Shown here: positions 62,403 to 64,000 of the stretch, in pieces
Numbering within the stretch: position 1 is the first letter of the stretch
How the letters are laid out: the number at the start of each line of letters is the position of its first letter
From: Chryseobacterium sp. SSA4.19
GTDB lineage: Bacteria; Bacteroidota; Bacteroidia; Flavobacteriales; Weeksellaceae
Assembly: GCF_022601875.1 (NCBI RefSeq)
Contig: NZ_JAKVIP010000001.1
Coordinates: forward strand, 236,061-300,060
DNA length: 64,000 bases
Direction: 5' to 3'
The notes under the pieces: generated by a model
The model's database searches: none
What the model was told of the DNA's origin: nothing
What the model saw: only the letters and a program-made list of their open reading frames with translations
Position numbers and translations under genes: made by a program

Positions 62403-63263
62403 ATGTCTATACAAGATAAGATCGATTATGAAAGGATAGCCAAAGCGATAGAATATATCCGGAGTAATTTCAGGCTTCAGCCGGGTTTGGATGAAGTGGC
62501 AGAAAAAATTAATTTGAGTCCGGCTCATTTCCAGAAGATGTTTTCTGACTGGGCAGGAACAAGTCCTAAAAAATTTTTGCAGTTCATCAGTCTTGAACAT
62601 GCGAAAGGTTTATTGAAGGAAGAAAAAACAAACTTATTCGATACGGCTTACGAGACAGGACTTTCGAGTACAAGCAGACTGCATGATCTGTTCGTAAAAA
62701 TTGAAGGGATGTCTCCGGCAGAATATAAAAACGGAGGAAAAAGCCTGAGCATCAATTACAGTTTTTCCGGAAGTCCTTTCGGAAATGTCATTACCGCTTC
62801 CACGGAAAAAGGAATTTGCTACATGGCTTTTGAGAATGATACAGAAACAGCATTGGGAGATTTAAAGCGTAAATTTCCCAACGCTGTTTTTTTTGAAAAG
62901 CAGGACGAGCTTCAGAAAAACGCGTTGTCCATTTTCGATAAAGACTGGACCCAACTCAATACCATTAAATTACATTTAAAAGGAACAGATTTTCAACTGA
63001 AAGTCTGGGAAAGTCTTCTGTCCATTCCCATGGGAAAATTGTCAACGTACGGGAGTTTAGCCGGGAAAATAGGACATGACAAGGCTTCACGAGCTGTGGG
63101 GACAGCCATTGGAAGCAATCCGGTAGCCTTTTTAATTCCCTGTCACCGGGTAATCCAGTCATCAGGAAAACTTGGAGGTTACCGGTGGGGTAGCGACAGA
63201 AAGCAACTGATTGTGGGATGGGAAAGTGCATGGGTGTATTCTGAAAATTCTATTTTGCCATAA
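62403..63263 (+). CDS. Ada-like AraC regulator fused to O6-methylguanine-DNA methyltransferase
   Basis: A 286-residue two-part protein. Residues about 10-105 are an AraC-type double HTH (FRLQPGLDEVAEKINLSPAHFQKMFSDWAG). The C-terminal MGMT domain (about 195-282) contains GKLSTYGSLAGKIG and the methyl-acceptor cysteine in IPCHRVIQSSGKLGGYRWG. The N-terminal zinc-binding Ada domain of E. coli is absent, so it is an AdaA-less form. It repairs alkylated guanine and may activate alkylation-repair genes. The adjacent alkB is 36 bp downstream, an apparent repair operon. Confidence 0.93.
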   Translation: MSIQDKIDYERIAKAIEYIRSNFRLQPGLDEVAEKINLSPAHFQKMFSDWAGTSPKKFLQFISLEHAKGLLKEEKTNLFDTAYETGLSSTSRLHDLFVKIEGMSPAEYKNGGKSLSINYSFSGSPFGNVITASTEKGICYMAFENDTETALGDLKRKFPNAVFFEKQDELQKNALSIFDKDWTQLNTIKLHLKGTDFQLKVWESLLSIPMGKLSTYGSLAGKIGHDKASRAVGTAIGSNPVAFLIPCHRVIQSSGKLGGYRWGSDRKQLIVGWESAWVYSENSILP

Positions 63264-63299
63264 AACTTTATTCAGACTTATAATTTTAAACCGAAAGTA

Positions 63300-63911
63300 A
63301 TGATGAACCTTTTCGAAGATATATCAGATCATCCGCTTAATCTTCTTCCCAAAGACGGCACCGTTCATTATTATGGGAAAGTTTTTTCTAAGGAAAAGTC
63401 CGATTTTTATTATGATTATTTACTGAACCAAATTCCCTGGGAACATGATGAAGCAATAATTTTCGGAAAACTGATCATAACGAAAAGAAAAGTGGCATGG
63501 TTCGGCGAGAAACCCTTTGAATATACCTATTCAAAACGGACGAAATATGCTAAGCTGTGGACACCCGAATTATTAGAGCTCAAACAGAAATGTGAAGAAA
63601 TGTCCGGTGAAAACTATAATTCCTGCCTTCTCAACTTATACCATGACGGAAGCGAAGGGATGGCCTATCACAGCGACGGCGAAAAAGATCTGAAAAAACA
63701 TGGTGCCATTGCTTCTATGACATTCGGGGCGGAAAGGAAGTTTCTGTTCAAACATAAAGCGACTCAAGAGAAAATAGAACTGTTTTTAGAAAACGGAAGC
63801 TTGCTGGTCATGAAAGGCGAAACACAAGATCATTGGCTGCACCGGCTGCCGCCGACTACAAAAGTGAAAACCCCAAGGATCAATCTCACCTTCAGAACGA
63901 TTGAAGAATAA
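63300..63911 (+). CDS. alkB: Alpha-ketoglutarate-dependent DNA repair dioxygenase AlkB
   Basis: A 203-residue Fe(II)/2-oxoglutarate dioxygenase that removes methyl groups from bases. The iron ligands lie in AYHSDGEKD (His, Asp) and DHWLHRLPPT (distal His), and the R-x-N-x-T-F-R tail (PRINLTFR) binds 2-oxoglutarate. CLLNLYHDGSEGMAYHSDGE is typical of the ALKBH2/3-like bacterial form. The Met at 63303 is an alternative start. Likely co-transcribed with the Ada-like gene. Confidence 0.94.
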   Translation: MMNLFEDISDHPLNLLPKDGTVHYYGKVFSKEKSDFYYDYLLNQIPWEHDEAIIFGKLIITKRKVAWFGEKPFEYTYSKRTKYAKLWTPELLELKQKCEEMSGENYNSCLLNLYHDGSEGMAYHSDGEKDLKKHGAIASMTFGAERKFLFKHKATQEKIELFLENGSLLVMKGETQDHWLHRLPPTTKVKTPRINLTFRTIEE

Positions 63912-63925
63912 TTTCCAAAATAAAA

Positions 63926-63965
63926 GAGGCTGTCCAAAAAGTTTGGTCAGCCTCAATTTTTTGTT
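63926..63965 (+). terminator. alkB terminator
   Basis: gaggctg and cagcctc pair, with an inner ccaaa/tttgg pair after a T-T mismatch, followed by aatttttt. The rest of the window (63966-64000) is AT-rich and may be the start of another element; nothing can be called. Confidence 0.75.
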
Positions 63966-64000
63966 GAGATTATCTCTAAAAAAGCTATCTTAGAGTTGCA

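Noticed and set aside
63926..64000. Right-edge hairpin as the terminal repeat of an insertion sequence
   Set aside because: The stem and T-run are placed like an alkB terminator, and no transposase is visible before the window ends, so an IS cannot be supported.

Overview
The window looks like chromosomal DNA of a low-GC Bacteroidota, most likely a flavobacterium of the Chryseobacterium/Weeksellaceae group. The evidence is the fused LpxC-FabZ gene, PorX and a type IX secretion sorting tail, many TAnnTTTG promoters with few Shine-Dalgarno sites, and a double-glycine 'bacteriocin-like' peptide. The genus is inference; no rRNA or tRNA gene was seen.

Layout. (1) 1-27062 is one surface-polysaccharide locus on the + strand. 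A first block (1-12520) holds a flippase, glycosyltransferases, a complete UDP-N-acetyl-L-fucosamine pathway (fnlA, a cupin, fnlB, fnlC), its likely transferase WbuB, a PglC-like initiating transferase, two acetyl/FemX-like transferases and an aminotransferase. A terminator and a DUF3575 protein separate it from a second block (13577-27062) with a Wzc-like tyrosine autokinase, a second flippase, two left-handed beta-helix acetyltransferases, an SDR epimerase, four glycosyltransferases, a Wzy-like polymerase, a second initiating transferase and rmlC. A four-helix-bundle gene bounded by inverted repeats sits inside the FucNAc operon. (2) 27072-49802 is mostly housekeeping: rimO, an RlpA-like protein, exonuclease III, porX, an HD hydrolase, the lipid A operon lpxD-lpxC/fabZ-lpxA with efp and a second lpxD-like gene, sucD, an ABC-2 exporter pair, a stand-alone T9SS tail, hemB, a GG-leader peptide beside an unknown beta-rich protein, lptB with an unusual C-terminal domain, an MsbA-like exporter, a WYL regulator behind a 7-bp tandem repeat, and an Ntn amidase. 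(3) 49816-57350 holds a DinB protein and the most interesting element, a retron on the - strand. (4) 57680-63965 carries a PduO-type adenosyltransferase, thiamine diphosphokinase, arginine decarboxylase and agmatinase (polyamine synthesis), a HAD phosphatase, and the alkylation-repair pair Ada-like and AlkB.

The retron reads, in - strand order: promoter, structured non-coding RNA, reverse transcriptase, a 1114-residue WGR plus helical-repeat protein, and a SWIM zinc-finger protein. The RT has the retron NAxxH, YADD and VTG motifs. The leader upstream of it contains two short hairpins with UUU loops, a long msd-like hairpin, and an imperfect a1/a2 pair whose 5' arm starts where the promoter predicts transcription to begin. 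From memory this gene trio matches the class called type XIII (RT + ARM + WHSWIM) in published retron classifications. The RNA assignment here is my own reading.
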